This document shows, piece by piece, positions 34,568-44,600 of a stretch of DNA of 64,000 nt. Source of the DNA: Nansenia antarctica (taxonomy: Eukaryota; Chordata; Actinopteri; Argentiniformes; Microstomatidae); NCBI GenBank assembly GCA_963989245.1, contig OZ022344.1, forward strand, positions 4,350,521 to 4,414,520, given 5' to 3'. The translations under genes and the position numbers were made by a program. Each line of letters begins with the position of its first letter. Position 1 is the first letter of the stretch. A model generated the notes under the pieces. It had not been told where the DNA came from. It saw nothing but the letters and a program-made list of their open reading frames with translations, and searched no databases.

Positions 34568-35957
34568 TAATAATAATAATAAACGTTATTTGTATAGCCC
34601 CTTTATTTTTTTGTAACTTTCTTTTTTACATTTATGAACATTTTCACTTTATGTATAATAAACTCAAACAGATAGAGCTTCCTTACAAACATAACACAAT
34701 ACTATAAAAAGAAAAAAGAAACACAAAGCAAAAGTGAGGTCGTGGGATGGTCAAATTAAATCATAGTCCCTTTCATACATAAAATACAGCTCAAAGCTCC
34801 TTATATTTGAAGTGTTAAAACAAGAACAAATAAATGTGGCAAGAACAAATAAATATCAACATCATAGTTTAAAAATAAAACAAATTAGTAGAAATAAATG
34901 TGATTACATTTGTATTTATGTTAACTTGTTTAGGGATCATTTCATAGCAAGCCTAAGGTGACACTGCCAACTAACATCTCCAGGGGGGTATTCCATCAAC
35001 TTTGCTAATGGAAAATCTAGGTTTATATTGATGAGTCTCTCTCAAAAATAAGCCTGGATTTTCTTTTTGCGACATTGATGGAATACCCCCTGGAGAGAGG
35101 AACCAATTAAAACAATTGTATTGACCCGACCATAGACCCCCCCGGGGGTAGAATACACATATGGAACACACACTGGTGGTCTCTATAATTCACCTGTCAG
35201 TAATAATTGACTGTTATACTATTGTATTACCTACTGTTATATTATTATCCTCAGGAGATGGATAGATATTCTAATATTTGGAGGGCTGGGGTGAAGTATC
35301 AGACAATGCCTCAGGCCTGAGCATAGATGACTTTTTCCTGCTATGACTCATCATCAATTAAGACAAGTCAGCCAGTTCTAGTGGCAGCTATACACAAAGC
35401 ATAACACATGCTGTACATCTTTTTTCTCAAAATGTTCCTCTTACAATCACCCTGATACATATTTGGCAGGCTTTTTAGGTAATTTTTTTACACTTATTTT
35501 TATCAGTATAGGATCTTAGTCCTAGCCTACATCCTGCCAGTTCAGCCACAATGAGTTGTGAAATGAAAATGAAATGAAACCAGTTTTTTTAAATGTCAGA
35601 GAAAGCCTCCTTTTTGAGGTCATCTAGTGGTTTGGCTGGTGACGTACTAGTGTCTGACACGGGGGGGGGGGGGATTCATTTATGGGAAATACTATGTTGA
35701 TATCGAGGCTGAGGTTAAGTATTAAGCCCAATGCACACGGCGTGCGATGCGATGTTGTCGCACGACAACATACGATTCTCCATTCACACCCACACACTTC
35801 GGTGGTGTGAATTGATAATCGAATGTTGTTGTGCGACAAAATCGCACGCCGTGTGCATTGGGCTTAAGAATACTTGCCACACTATGCATCACACTTACAA
35901 GTGTGAACTTTCACACTCGCACTCAATACTCCTGTGTGGTAAATGCGTGGCAGAACT

Positions 35958-36017
<60 letters not shown>

Positions 36018-36096
36018 GTGTCTCACTCTCTTGCTCTTATTATTACTTATAATTCGTATTCTTGTTCTCTCTCTCTCTTTCTCACTCACTCACTCA

Positions 36097-36145
<49 letters not shown>

Positions 36146-36666
36146 ACTCACAAACACACACTCTCCCTCCACTGACCTCCTTGTCGAGGTGTCGTACTGT
36201 CGGGCTGGGCAGAGGCGGCTCCTCCTTCCCGTTCCTCACAGAGAGCTGCAGTCTGGTCTCTCCTAGACTCCATATCCTGAGACAGTCAGGCAGGACAGTA
36301 CATCAGCACCAGTATGTCACATGACAGGAAGCTCCGTACCCTCTCACAAACCTGGCAGGCAGCTCACATTTCACCTACCGTAGTTAGCTACTGTACAATC
36401 AACGTTTGTATGGTTAAAACTGACTGTTAACAAACATCCATTGTTAATAATTAACAATTATTGTTAAAGATACAGCCAATTTCACATGGGCTACTTCACA
36501 CTTCACACTTTATTGTATCGTTTGACCACCCCATCCACTGGCCGACCCCCCCCCCCCCCCCCTCCTCCTCCTGTCTGGAGAATTTCCAGACATAAGAAGA
36601 TTATTGTGGGCCACACAGTGAGGAGCAGACACTCACCATCTGACCCGCTCTTGGTAGGACAAGGTT

Positions 36667-36708
<42 letters not shown>

Positions 36709-38738
36709 TATGTATGTGTATGTATGTGCACGTGTGTGTGTGTGTGTGTGTGCGCGTGTGTGCGTATATGTATATATGTGTGTGTGTGCGTGTGTTTGTG
36801 TATGTATGTATTTGTATGTATGTGTGTGTGTGTGTGTGTGTGCGCGTGCGTGCGTGTGTGTATGTGTATGTGTGTGTGTGTGCGTGCGCGTGTGTGCATG
36901 TGCGTGCATGTGCGTGTAGTATGACTGTGCTCTGCTGGTGGCTGACCCCTCATCTTCTCCCAGTCTGGGCCCATGCTGCGTATGACCCCCTGTTGTGATT
37001 AGCTCCTCTCCTAATCCCCTACTCTTCTAATGGCGGGATTAAAACCCAATGGACCCCCGTTAGAGACCAGATTGGACAGCCCGACACATGCGGTCCTATT
37101 GTCTTTTAATTAGTGTGAAAATATATCACAGCTTTTTCATGCCCTGATCATATCAATGCAGCATCAGTGAGTTTCTAAAATTCATGTCAAGTAAACAGAA
37201 TGATTGGAGTTTTTCCTACTTCAGTGTGTTTTTGTGATATGATAGTTCCTGGTTTGGCCATAGCATGATTCAGCATTTAAACAACATAAAGGACCTTTGG
37301 TATCAGACAGTGTAAGTAAGTATACATCCTGCTAGTTTCAGCCACAATGAGTTGTGAAATGAAAATGAAATGAAACCATTTTTTTTAAAATGTCAGTGAA
37401 AGCCACAAGTGGTTGAAACCAGCACTGTTGTCAGATTCTGTTTGTTTTTGTGTTTCCTCCATTATCACCAGAGGCTCTGTGACACCACATCCTCTCAAAG
37501 CTTCTTCAACAAAACAAAGATGGCTTCCACAGCACCAGAATATCTGAAAGACCTTTTGCTAGCATATCAGCCCGATAGAGCTCTCAGGTCTTCTGACGCT
37601 GGTTTTCTCTGTGTACCACATGTACAAAAGAAGAGATTTGGTGAGGCTGCATTCTCATTTTATGCACCCAAATTGTGGAATGCACTGCTAGTTTACATTA
37701 GGGATGCAACCTCAGCAAATATGTGGTTAAGTCAAGACTTAAAAACCCATCTTTTTAATATTACCTTTAAATGACAAAATAGTTAAATTAAGGTTATATA
37801 ATGATTAAAGCACTTTGAGCTGCAACATTTGCAGGAAAAGCGCTATACAAATAAAGTTATTATTATTATTATTATTATTATTATAAAGCCGAAGCCATCA
37901 ACCATGGCTGTAAGCAGTACTCAGGTTGTAAAAGAAAGTCAGGGGGGGATGGTGGATTTTATCATATGGAGACAATTTTAGCATCCCCACAGCGTCAGTG
38001 AGTTCAGTGTCAGTGACCTGGTAATAATGTCATTGCCCACAGTATTTTACTCAATATGCGCAAAACTAAATGTTGAAATAGCAGTAATATCACGTTCATT
38101 GATAAAATGACATAAGGGATGGAAAGGGGGGATGGCAGTTTTAGAAGGGGGAGGATTTTGACCGTTTTTATTTCAGGGAGGATGCCATCCCCCCCTCATC
38201 CCCCCTCAACTCTAGTGCTGGCTGTAACACTATAGATTGGGATTGTTTGTTAATTGTGTAGCTCTTTTCTTTAAGTCCACAGTTTAATGGCTCACAACTT
38301 TGTCAACATAGGCCTATGCTCATGGGTTTGGGTAAGTTTGCCCCTTTCTGTCCAAATAAGGTTATGGACATTATTTGGTGCTATTTACGGCACCCCCTTT
38401 GGCTCAAAAAGCAAAATCCATAATGTAACATTAACCCAAATTGAAAAGCCATCTTACAAAGCCAGAAGTCTAACTAAACTAAACTAGCACTATAGCCTAA
38501 ACTCCCAAACATAGCTTTGTTCAGAGTAGATAATGTATGTCATCTTTTTTAAGAGCTCACATGAGTTTGGAAGTGTTGAATGCTGTGGTGTTTGTTTAGC
38601 CCGACTAGCCTACAGCCTAACTAAAGCAAAGCCTTACCCCGAGTTGTCTTCAGAGATCTCCAGGAGCTCGATCTCATCAGGGCCCACATCATCAATCCCT
38701 GAATGCCTCTGAGTCACGCTGCAGCAGCAGCATCCCAT
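19841..38738 (-). CDS. Tandem PH-domain, N-terminally acylated protein, PLEKHN1-like
   Basis: Complete 383-residue model. Exons in transcript order: 38738-38638, 36276-36177, 34523-34380, 34125-34039, 32478-32400, 29471-29335, 26302-26156, 22187-22101, 21246-21171, 20834-20758, 19957-19841 (TGA). All introns are GT-AG and every phase closes. The N-terminus MGCCCCS predicts N-myristoylation plus palmitoylation, hence membrane anchoring. PH1 is about residues 96-196 (HMYGEIVYSS to the helix ELNKWMEHLEER with its conserved Trp). PH2 is about 248-343 (GQPVYLSMV to EDYQNWIFQLQQ). The tail is basic and Ser/Gln-rich. The layout, GxLPL strands and FEISGPM/AEL..W motifs resemble PLEKHN1, which is near TTLL10 in human, but human PLEKHN1 is much longer, so I leave the symbol blank. 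Ligands are unknown. Confidence 0.85.
20355..20720 (+). mobile_element. L2-like LINE 3' fragment
   Basis: It encodes SRAFSRSAPRLWNSLPPNIR and TTFKSSLKTHLFTMAYLV before a stop, then a tail ending (ATT)n near 20740. It abuts exon 20758 of the PH gene, antisense to it. Confidence 0.8.
20930..21100 (-). mobile_element. tRNA-derived SINE, family B
   Basis: On the reverse strand the head is GGGGGCGTTTGGTGGCGTAG (A-box-like) and GGTTCGATTCCGG (B box). The body has CATCCTTCCTGTCAATCTC and the 3' tail reads AAAAATGCCCTAAAA. Confidence 0.85.
21560..21965 (+). mobile_element. LINE 3' tail
   Basis: It shares GCCTGCAAACTGTGACACTT, GTAAACCAGCTCCTTCCC and CAATGACAATAAAGTCC with the better preserved copy at 30240-30870. 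It ends in (ATTC)n. Confidence 0.75.
22480..22525 (-). repeat. Isolated copy of the end of exon 7 of the PH gene with its splice donor
   Basis: The reverse strand reads TACCTGTCTATGGTACACAT then CATCAACTCACATAGACAG and GTAAGAG. This matches the true exon end at 26156-26190, including the CACATCATC segment that the intronic array units lack. It lies about 300 bases before exon 8. Confidence 0.8.
22600..23275. mobile_element. Nested palindromic and direct-repeat element cluster
   Basis: An arm of about 88 bases at 22985-23072 (TTCTACTTATCTTAAATGCA ... ACGAGTTGATACATCC) is inverted at 23183-23270. A further direct copy of its outer part starts at 22604. Between them a block of about 130 bases (CTAGCATAGTTAT ... 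GCGGTCTGTGTCTAAAC) occurs twice, at 22675-22785 and 22875-22985. No transposase is present. Confidence 0.75.
23683..24666 (+). pseudogene. L1/Tx1-like LINE ORF2 C-terminus, 5'-truncated
   Basis: A continuous frame of over 320 codons ends at TGA 24664-24666. It has the L1-type C-terminal features: a thumb/connection region (PWYQVFNLIYKTTVDSHIRY), the CRFCDEEIESSPHLFWYCP zinc-knuckle motif and an aromatic-rich end. The reverse transcriptase and endonuclease are missing, as expected of incomplete reverse transcription. The intact frame suggests a fairly recent insertion. The element's 3' region probably continues to about 25190 through (ATT)n and C-rich sequence. Confidence 0.85.
25317..25757. 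mobile_element. Large palindromic MITE built of ACGTCTA motifs
   Basis: A central hairpin pairs AACAACGTCTATGTTTAGACG and surrounding sequence with ACGTCTAAACATAGACG. Outer motifs AAACGTCTAGGC and GCCTAGACGT repeat in both directions. It ends near TTTTAGACGTC-type sequence and GCTCACTGGGTA. It is non-coding. Confidence 0.75.
25775..26155 (-). repeat. Minisatellite made of exon-7 end plus splice donor, about 8-9 units
   Basis: Each unit of 41-52 bases reads, on the reverse strand, TCTACCTGTCTATGGTATCA then TCTCACAGAGACAG and GTAAGAG. That copies the last part of exon 26302-26156 (VYLSMV ... INSQRQ) and its donor. Eight intronic CAG/GTAAGA donors precede the true one at 26154-26155 in genomic order. 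The nearest decoy would add 41 bases and shift the frame. Confidence 0.95.
26595..28488 (+). mobile_element. Internally deleted Ty3/gypsy-type LTR retrotransposon with 5-bp target duplication
   Basis: The 5' LTR is 26595-27374 (TGTTGTGAATCC ... GACAACATAACA). The 3' copy survives from about 28212 and ends with the same GACAACATAACA at 28488. AGAAC flanks it at 26590-26594 and 28489-28493. Most of pol and the start of the 3' LTR are deleted. It lies antisense in an intron of the PH gene. Confidence 0.92.
27391..28269 (+). pseudogene. Ty3/gypsy gag, truncated and fused in frame to LTR sequence
   Basis: The 292-codon frame starts just after the 5' LTR. It has an Ala/Gln-rich coiled-coil-like region (AAELASLQAELSKAF), then the gypsy/sushi-type capsid signature (RGFLTQCELFF, KVAFVMSLLVDKALDW, FRREFSFLFDH, YTLEFRILA). 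The CCHC nucleocapsid knuckle is absent. After PCSLQELD the last 18 residues (IFQHFTHLHIYTTLALAR) are translated from 3' LTR sequence, as shown by the identical DNA at 27069 in the 5' LTR. Confidence 0.9.
28850..29262 (+). mobile_element. L1-like LINE 3' end
   Basis: It encodes AITWLQVKPPTGGQWLGIIQ and CLERLTCILTLQLEKCNVYW, like the final L1 ORF2 segment, then a TGTATCTTGATCCGAC tail and A-rich (AAAC)n. It begins without a clear 5' boundary. Confidence 0.6.
29479..29497. repeat. G19 homopolymer (C19 in the PH-gene transcript)
   Basis: It reads as C19 on the gene strand, immediately before TCCCTAG/GACC, so it forms the polypyrimidine tract of the acceptor of exon 29471-29335. Confidence 0.95.
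30240..30870 (+). mobile_element. LINE 3' end (C-terminal coding remnant plus tail)
   Basis: It encodes LYNTRCLRKASKISRDPSHP, then RRFRTMFARTNRLKLSFYPR and AIPALNTAKT before a stop, a typical fish non-LTR C-terminus. The 3' UTR has GTACCTGTACTATATCAATG and ends CAATAAAGACC(ATTC)n. Confidence 0.85.
31029..31172. mobile_element. MITE, family K (copy)
   Basis: GGCTGCGTTCGTAAATTTGC is inverted at the right as GCGAATTTACGAACGCAGCC. The interior has GATTGGACAAGAGGCATT. Related copies are at 56090-56210 and, inside the hAT, near 7155-7290. Confidence 0.85.
32540..33285 (-). mobile_element. SINE family B whose body has expanded into a minisatellite
   Basis: The right end holds the SINE head (reverse strand GGTTCGATTCCGGCCATCGA) and the left end its AAAGCAGAAATGCCC tail. 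Between about 32570 and 33190 the body segment GACAGTAGAGATTGACAGGA plus AGGATGGGTGAGAGAGAGAG is repeated about 13 times in 46-52 base units. Other copies have one such segment. Confidence 0.9.
33470..33673 (-). mobile_element. tRNA-derived SINE, family B
   Basis: The reverse strand has the head GGGGCGCTTAGGTGGCGTAG and GGTTCGATTCTGG, then CATCCTTCCTGTCAAACCTC and the extended tail ATGAGTGGGACTGGCCCC also seen at 462-580. Confidence 0.8.
33828..33997. mobile_element. Fold-back element with telomere-like repeats
   Basis: Arms of roughly 55 bases: TTACGGTACATGTGGGAAAA and CTAGGGTTAGGGTTAGGT pair with ACCTAACCCTAACCCTAG and TTTTCCCACATGTACCGTAA. The loop also holds several TTAGGG units. It ends about 42 bases from the donor of exon 34125-34039. 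Confidence 0.85.
34265..34379 (-). repeat. Minisatellite copying the splice donor of exon 3 of the PH gene
   Basis: The reverse strand reads CTACACACAG/GTACCACTCTCACC at the true donor, then four more CTACACACAG/GTANCACTCTCACC units of about 24 bases (one spacer copy is partial). Each carries an intact GT donor. Confidence 0.92.
34978..35095. mobile_element. Short palindromic MITE
   Basis: CTCCAGGGGGGTATTCCATC at the left is inverted as GATGGAATACCCCCTGGAG at the right, about 118 bases in all, with no coding sequence. Confidence 0.85.
35722..35867. mobile_element. Palindromic MITE, family F (copy 2)
   Basis: TTAAGCCCAATGCACACGGC and GCCGTGTGCATTGGGCTTAA form perfect ends; inner arms TTGTCGCACGACAACAT also fold. 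It matches 17966-18172. Confidence 0.9.
35959..36140 (+). repeat. Two (CA)n microsatellites
   Basis: About 28 CA units at 35959-36016 and about 20 at 36099-36140, separated by pyrimidine-rich sequence, just downstream (on the gene strand) of exon 36276-36177. Confidence 0.95.
36668..36925 (+). repeat. (GT)n microsatellite with GC and AT interruptions
   Basis: About 250 bases of TG with GTATG and GTGCG variants. All six-frame readings here are repeat artefacts. Confidence 0.95.
37430..37885 (+). mobile_element. L2-like LINE 3' fragment
   Basis: It encodes APEYLKDLLLAYQPDRALRS, FGEAAFSFYAPKLWNALLVY and DLKTHLFNITFK before a stop. The tail GCGCTATACAAATAAAGTTA is followed by (ATT)n. Confidence 0.85.
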
Positions 38739-39878
38739 GACCAGAGAGAGCCCTCTCCTTCCTGTCAGCCTGCACGTCCAGACAGACCCTCCGTCCTACA
38801 CCCTCAGCTCCTAGTCCTAGTCCGCCTACTGAGCACCATCTGCCCCTGCAGTCATCCCCTGCTTCTGCACCACGCTAAGACACAAGAGGGCAAATATGGG
38901 AGCAGGGGGGAAGGGGGGGGGGGGGGGGGGGGTTGAAAAGAGGATATGCAGAGTGTGGAGAGGGACGGTTTCAGTTTCTGCCCGATTCTTTCTAAAAACG
39001 ATGTCCCTCCAACGCCAAGAAGAGGGTTACTACAGTCTGTAGCAGTGAAGCGCTAAAAAGAAATGTATAAGATTACAAGTTTGCGAGGAGAAGCTGGCTA
39101 GACGACACACAACGCACTTCCCTCTTCCTTCCTGTCAGTTAGCCCCCAGCTGACGCTGAAGTTCCACGCAACTTCCTCGAGTGGCTTTTTAGCCGCGGCG
39201 GCGGTAGGTGTGTCACAGCCAGAACGTGAATCACCCTGCGACCTCGACTTCTCACTGGAAGCTAAGGCAGACGAGTCGTTGTCAACATGACACAGAGTTG
39301 ACCTTTGCAATTTCCTCAGGGTGTCTTCTTAGAGTCAGTTTGAGTAAAACGGGTTGTCTGATGCCATCTGCCCGTCTTTGAAAAAAGGATACAGATGAAG
39401 CAATTGATCGCACAGCCCGATGGGGAAACATGAGACGATGTCAACCCCAGTGTGTAAAATAATCCCTGTGTTTACATGCGCCAGTGGTTAAGTATGGACA
39501 GGCTTGATAATGATGTGTTGCACAGGTTAAAGACTTAAAGGGGTTGCAGCCATAACAACACACCACCGAATTGTCTGCTGTGTTGTTTTTGGTGATGTGA
39601 ACTAACAGCAGTATGTCGATGGGTGGTGGTGAGCCTCTTTGGTTGAACTCGTCAACAAATGTATGCTAGCACTAGAAATTATGTGTTTTTTAATTTATCG
39701 TTTAATTCGTCACTGTGTTTTTACAGTAAAGTACTGTGCTATAGTGTGTTCATACACACATCATTTAGCTTTCTATGTTATACAGCAAGTTTCTGAGACA
39801 CAAAAGTCCACCTCAAAGTACGAAGCCAAGCAAATCAAATACAGAACCGTCTATTTCGTTCAAGGGGATAAAACATAC
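38739..39878. other. Intergenic interval between the PH gene start and the ttll10 end
   Basis: It should hold the 5' untranslated region and promoter of the PH gene (reverse strand) and the end of the ttll10 transcript. It contains a G16-type run near 38917-38932 and a CpG-rich patch at about 39160-39250. I see no TATA box or coding sequence. Confidence 0.4.
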
Positions 39879-39884
39879 TTTATT
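39879..39884 (-). promoter_or_regulatory. ttll10: Candidate polyadenylation signal of ttll10
   Basis: TTTATT on the + strand reads AATAAA on the gene strand, 144 bases after the stop codon. Confidence 0.55.
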
Positions 39885-40027
39885 CTCATCAGACATGATC
39901 AAGCTTTCACTTTCATGTCGTCGTCACCCAATAACTGAAACAGTTGAATAAGAGAAAACAGTCCACAGCTCTGTACCGACAGGGTCTGACTGGTCCAGTG
40001 TGTGGTCACAGCTCCCAGAGAGGACTC

Positions 40028-41529
40028 TTACTCCTCCCCCTCCTCTCCAGGCTCCTCCTGCTTCCCCTCCTGCGTCTCCTCCTGCCCCCCCCCTCCTCCT
40101 CCTCCCTTCTCCTGTCTGTCCCTCCAGACGGGTTGGGGGCGTGTGGAGACGGAGCCGGGCTGAGCCAGGCGGAACAGGGTGGACTTGAGGGTGCAGCAGA
40201 AGGGCTGGGCCTGGTCCTGGTCCTGGTCCCGGTCCGACCCGGGACAGGCCTTGTTACCGGCCCGGAGCCGGCGGACGGAGAGGAGCCGCGACCCGTCGGT
40301 CAGCGCCGGGGTGGACAAGGACATGAAGGTGGTCTTCTTCACCCGCTGGAGATCCGGGTGGGGCGGCCTGCTGGAATGTTCCGGTTGGTTGCCGGCCAAC
40401 CGCCGCTGCCAGGTGCACTTGCTGAGCCGGAGCTCCACACGGGCGCGGTGGGGGGCGGGTTTGGGGGGGCGGCGGACGCTGGGTTTAGGGGTGTCGAGCG
40501 AGGCTCTGGGGGTGGGGGTGAGGGTCGGTTTCGCTGAGCTGTGTAGCGGAGTAGTGGTGACCTGAGTGAGGAGGGGTGAGGAGGCTGTGGGGGGGGCCGG
40601 AATGGTCGGAGTGGAATCGGCACTAGGCAGGGTCTCGGAGACGGCGGCCGTCGGGGTGTGTCGAGACGTCGTCGGTGTCACGGGGTCGTCTGGGTCGCCG
40701 CTCCCTGCCGCCTCCGACTCGACGCTCTGGGTCTTGTTGTTGGGGGCCTTCTGGGAGGACGTGCTCTTGGGTCTCTGGGCCCTCAGGGTGATCGCTGTCT
40801 TGCTCCTGCGGGCCAGGGCGGGGGCGGCGGTGGGGGCGGTCTCCCCGTCGTACAGCAGCTCAAAGTCCCTCAGGCTGGCCAGCGGCAGGATCTTCAGCCC
40901 ACAGCGGCACTTGTTGAAGATCTCCATGGTCAGATCTGGAGGTGCGATGGGAAGGTTATGGAAGGTAGCCAGCTATAACTGGGGTGGTGGTGGTTATCCA
41001 CACTTCAAACTATCTTTTTAACCAAACAGCATTCCAACATTGACATGGGGGGGGAATCGGGGCCTAGCCAATGACGGCTCATTTGTGTGACTCATGTGTA
41101 CTTATGCCGTATTGTTCTGACTATCTTGAATTTTACAATGAGGAAGTATTTTCTGTAGGGATTTTTTGCTTTTAGGCGATCACAGTTCTGTAATCTACTG
41201 TGTCGCTATTGCTAACACAGCTGGTGAGCACGGTTGTTGTCGTGGGAACCGTAGTTAGTGTGCTGCTCACCCAAGGCCTCCACCACCGTAGAGGGCACCA
41301 CCTCCTTCAGGACCTCACAGTTGGTGTGGAGAGCTGGGTTACAGTTCATCTCCAACAGCCACACCTGGAAAAGTACCAATAAGGATAATACCTCTTATCT
41401 GCTACTTAAATTCAATGCAGGTTGGAAATGGGTGCGTCTAAAAAGCAGATTTAAATCAAGTGTCTCTCTCTGTCTCTCTCTCTCTGTCTCTCTCTCTCTC
41501 TCTGTCGCTCTCTGTCTCTCTCGCTCTCA

Positions 41530-41582
<53 letters not shown>

Positions 41583-41603
41583 GCTCTCATTTTCTCGCTC
41601 TCA

Positions 41604-41667
<64 letters not shown>

Positions 41668-44600
41668 TGAATAATGTAGCCTTTACGATAGGAAAGAGTG
41701 TATTAGTGTATTACCTTGAAGTCCTCGTCGATCATGAAGTCACAGCCAATCAGGTCAAAGTATCCCAGTTTACGCTCCAGCTTGGATTTGGCGGCAAAAA
41801 AACACTGGATCATGATCTGCTGCATCCGCTTCTGGTGAACGGTAGAGAGAGACACAGACAGACAGACAGACATGCATGCAGTAAGAAACCGAGACAGACT
41901 CTGTACTTTTTAAAATGTTATATAAATAATATTATTATTAATTATTAGGGCATTTCTGCTTTGTTGCGATAGATACAGTAGAGATTGACAGGAAGGATGG
42001 GTGAGAGAGAGGAAGGATGACATGCAGGATAGGTCGATGGCCGGAATCGAACCAGGGACCCTGCGATTATGCGCATTAGTGTGCTACGCCACTAAGCGCC
42101 CCCCAGACGTGCTATACTGACAGGCAGACAGGCAGGCAGACAGACAGACAGAAAGGCAGGCAGGCAGGCAGGCAGGCAGACAGACAGACAGACAGGCAAA
42201 CAAATTGTCCTGTATCTCACAGTGTGGTCATTGAGCATGCTTTCATAATTGCTCCCTGAAGGGGGTTAGTTATCATGATACAAAGCACACTCACAGTGAA
42301 AGCACCGAGCACCCAGTCCCTAGGCAGGCCCTTGGCAACGCTGAACTTGTCATTGACGTAGGTGTTGAACCTCTCCATGGACCACACCGTCTCCTCCTTC
42401 AACACACTGTAGAGGGGGTTCTTCTTCTGCATGTACTGAAATGAGACAACAGGGGGAGCTCATGAGCAGGTGAGAGAGGAGGAGAGGCATAGAAGCAGCA
42501 CAATCACAATACACCTTGGTTGGATGTGTTGGATATGCAATAGCTTAGTAGAGTAGCGTTCACAGGCCTAGTGTTCATGTACTGTATCGTTGCACGATGT
42601 CTGCTCTGAGGCAGTCAGGAAGGCTACTAAATGCACTGGCTCTTTAAAGAGACTTAACTATACATGGGGGAAAGTCGTTGCCTGTCTATTCATCTCTTCA
42701 GGCTGCATCTTAATTGTCCCTCCTAAAGACCTCCTCCTCCTCCCCTCTACCCCCCCCTGTACAGTTTCTCTACTCTATAGTATGGTAACTGCCAATGGCC
42801 CCTGGTCATAGCATAGATTACTATTTCTTACAATAACTTGATGGATAAATGATTCACTTAGACAAATGTATTTGTTGTAACTCGCTTGGGATAAAAGGCG
42901 TCTGCTAAATGCCCGCAATGTAAAATGTAAATGTAAAACAAGTTGTTTGGCGTGTACAATAGCTTAGTAGTGTAGCGTTCACAGGCCAAGTGTTCATGTA
43001 CTGTATCGTTGCACAATGTCCCGCTCTGAGGCAGTCAGGAAGGCTACTAAATGCACTGGCTCTTTAAAGAGACTTAACAATGAAGGGGGGAAAGAATTAT
43101 GTAGACATGGAAGAGAAAAGAGAAAGAAAGGAATACTTTGAATGTGTTATTTCTCTCTCATGGACCGCTGCTTAAGTGTCAGTCAGCAGAAAGGGACTTG
43201 TAATTCGTGAGCTTAGAATTATAAGGTTCTATCTCCGTTTAGGGTAGTTCAGAGATATTGGGCGTTTCAAAGTGTTTACATTCCATTATGTTCTGTGAGA
43301 TGGAACCTTTGGATTTTATTAATTACTAACTCAAAAATGTCAACATTTAAAAAATAACACCACACAGGCATTAATAAACACCTAATGGATCAGATTATGT
43401 AAAAAAAACTCAATAAAAAAAAAAACTGAGATAGAACCTTATAATTCTAACGTCACGAATTGTTATCTGGCCAAGATTTTAGAAACCTGTCCGTAAACAT
43501 CGTTCTGTGACCCAGTCTCAGATGTATTTTTAATGAGGTTCCCCTCTGGAGATTTATCTGCTGACGGGCTTATTAAAAAACAATGACCCTGCTGCTCACC
43601 AGCAGCTCAGAGGATGCAGTGGAATTTTTTGACGCACACACAAATGTGACTGACAGAAGTCAACGAACCCCATTGACAGAAGAAAAATTGAGTTAATTGA
43701 TTATATTATTGATTCATATATTATATTATATATTGAAGGCAAAGACAGAGCCATAGATATGCATAGTTTGGGAAACTGAAGTCCTCCATCTTGCCACCAA
43801 ACGCATGATACAATAATATTACATTTTGCACACTAGTTAGAATGTTCTGAGCCAACATGGTGGCCATGAACATTCTAAATCTCAAACAGAATTTGCCCTA
43901 ACTCTGTATATGTGTGGCTCTGACCAAAGACAACTACCTAATAACAACCATTTAGAGGCAACAGTTTTTAAATAAATTAAAAAGAAAACACATATTTATA
44001 ATAATTATACTAATAATAATACAAATACAAATATTAGTTTCAACGCTTTTTTCAAGCACACACTGGCATGCAATTGTTATTGGCCCTAAAAGGCTTACCT
44101 GATTGGTCAAGTGAGCAGACAGATTGTTGGAGTTGGGGTCATAAAGGTCACAGGTCAATCGTGCGTAACCGTGGCGAAATAACACCATATAGGGTGCAGT
44201 GCAAGCTATGAGGATGTAGGAGCGCACGTCAAACTTCCTGCCCTTGAGGAGCAGGGGGTTCTGGATGTACCTGAGGAGACAGAAGGAAGGACGTCACAGG
44301 ACCACGTGAATGTGGGGACAAAATGGACCTTAACACTTAATCAGCTTTGAGTAAAGAAACATTATATATCTTTGCACTCGATCAAATTTCAGGGCCCTCC
44401 TTTCATGACTTTTCCTAGAGTGCGTTCTACCATCCTGTATCCTTACATTTTCTAAATCACATCAGGATAAGCTAATATAAAGCCATTTTGTAGTTTTAGG
44501 CAGGCTAATTTACAAGCGGCCAACTAGTGGTCGTTGTGTGTAAATAGCAGCTTAGCGTTGAAAAGAGGCGGCTCTTTTAGTAGGTAAAAAAGGCACGGCT

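Noticed and set aside
36637..36667. A 31-base microexon of the PH gene with perfect splice sites, its acceptor formed by the CA/GT microsatellite
   Set aside because: Exon 1 ends in phase 2 and exon 36276-36177 needs exactly phase 2. Adding 31 bases breaks the frame and gives a stop in the next exons. It may be a decoy exon.
40028..40623. Several long frames on the forward strand opposite the ttll10 last exon
   Set aside because: They are shadows of a GC-rich, low-complexity coding exon. The reverse-strand frame is continuous with the TTL domain by phase.
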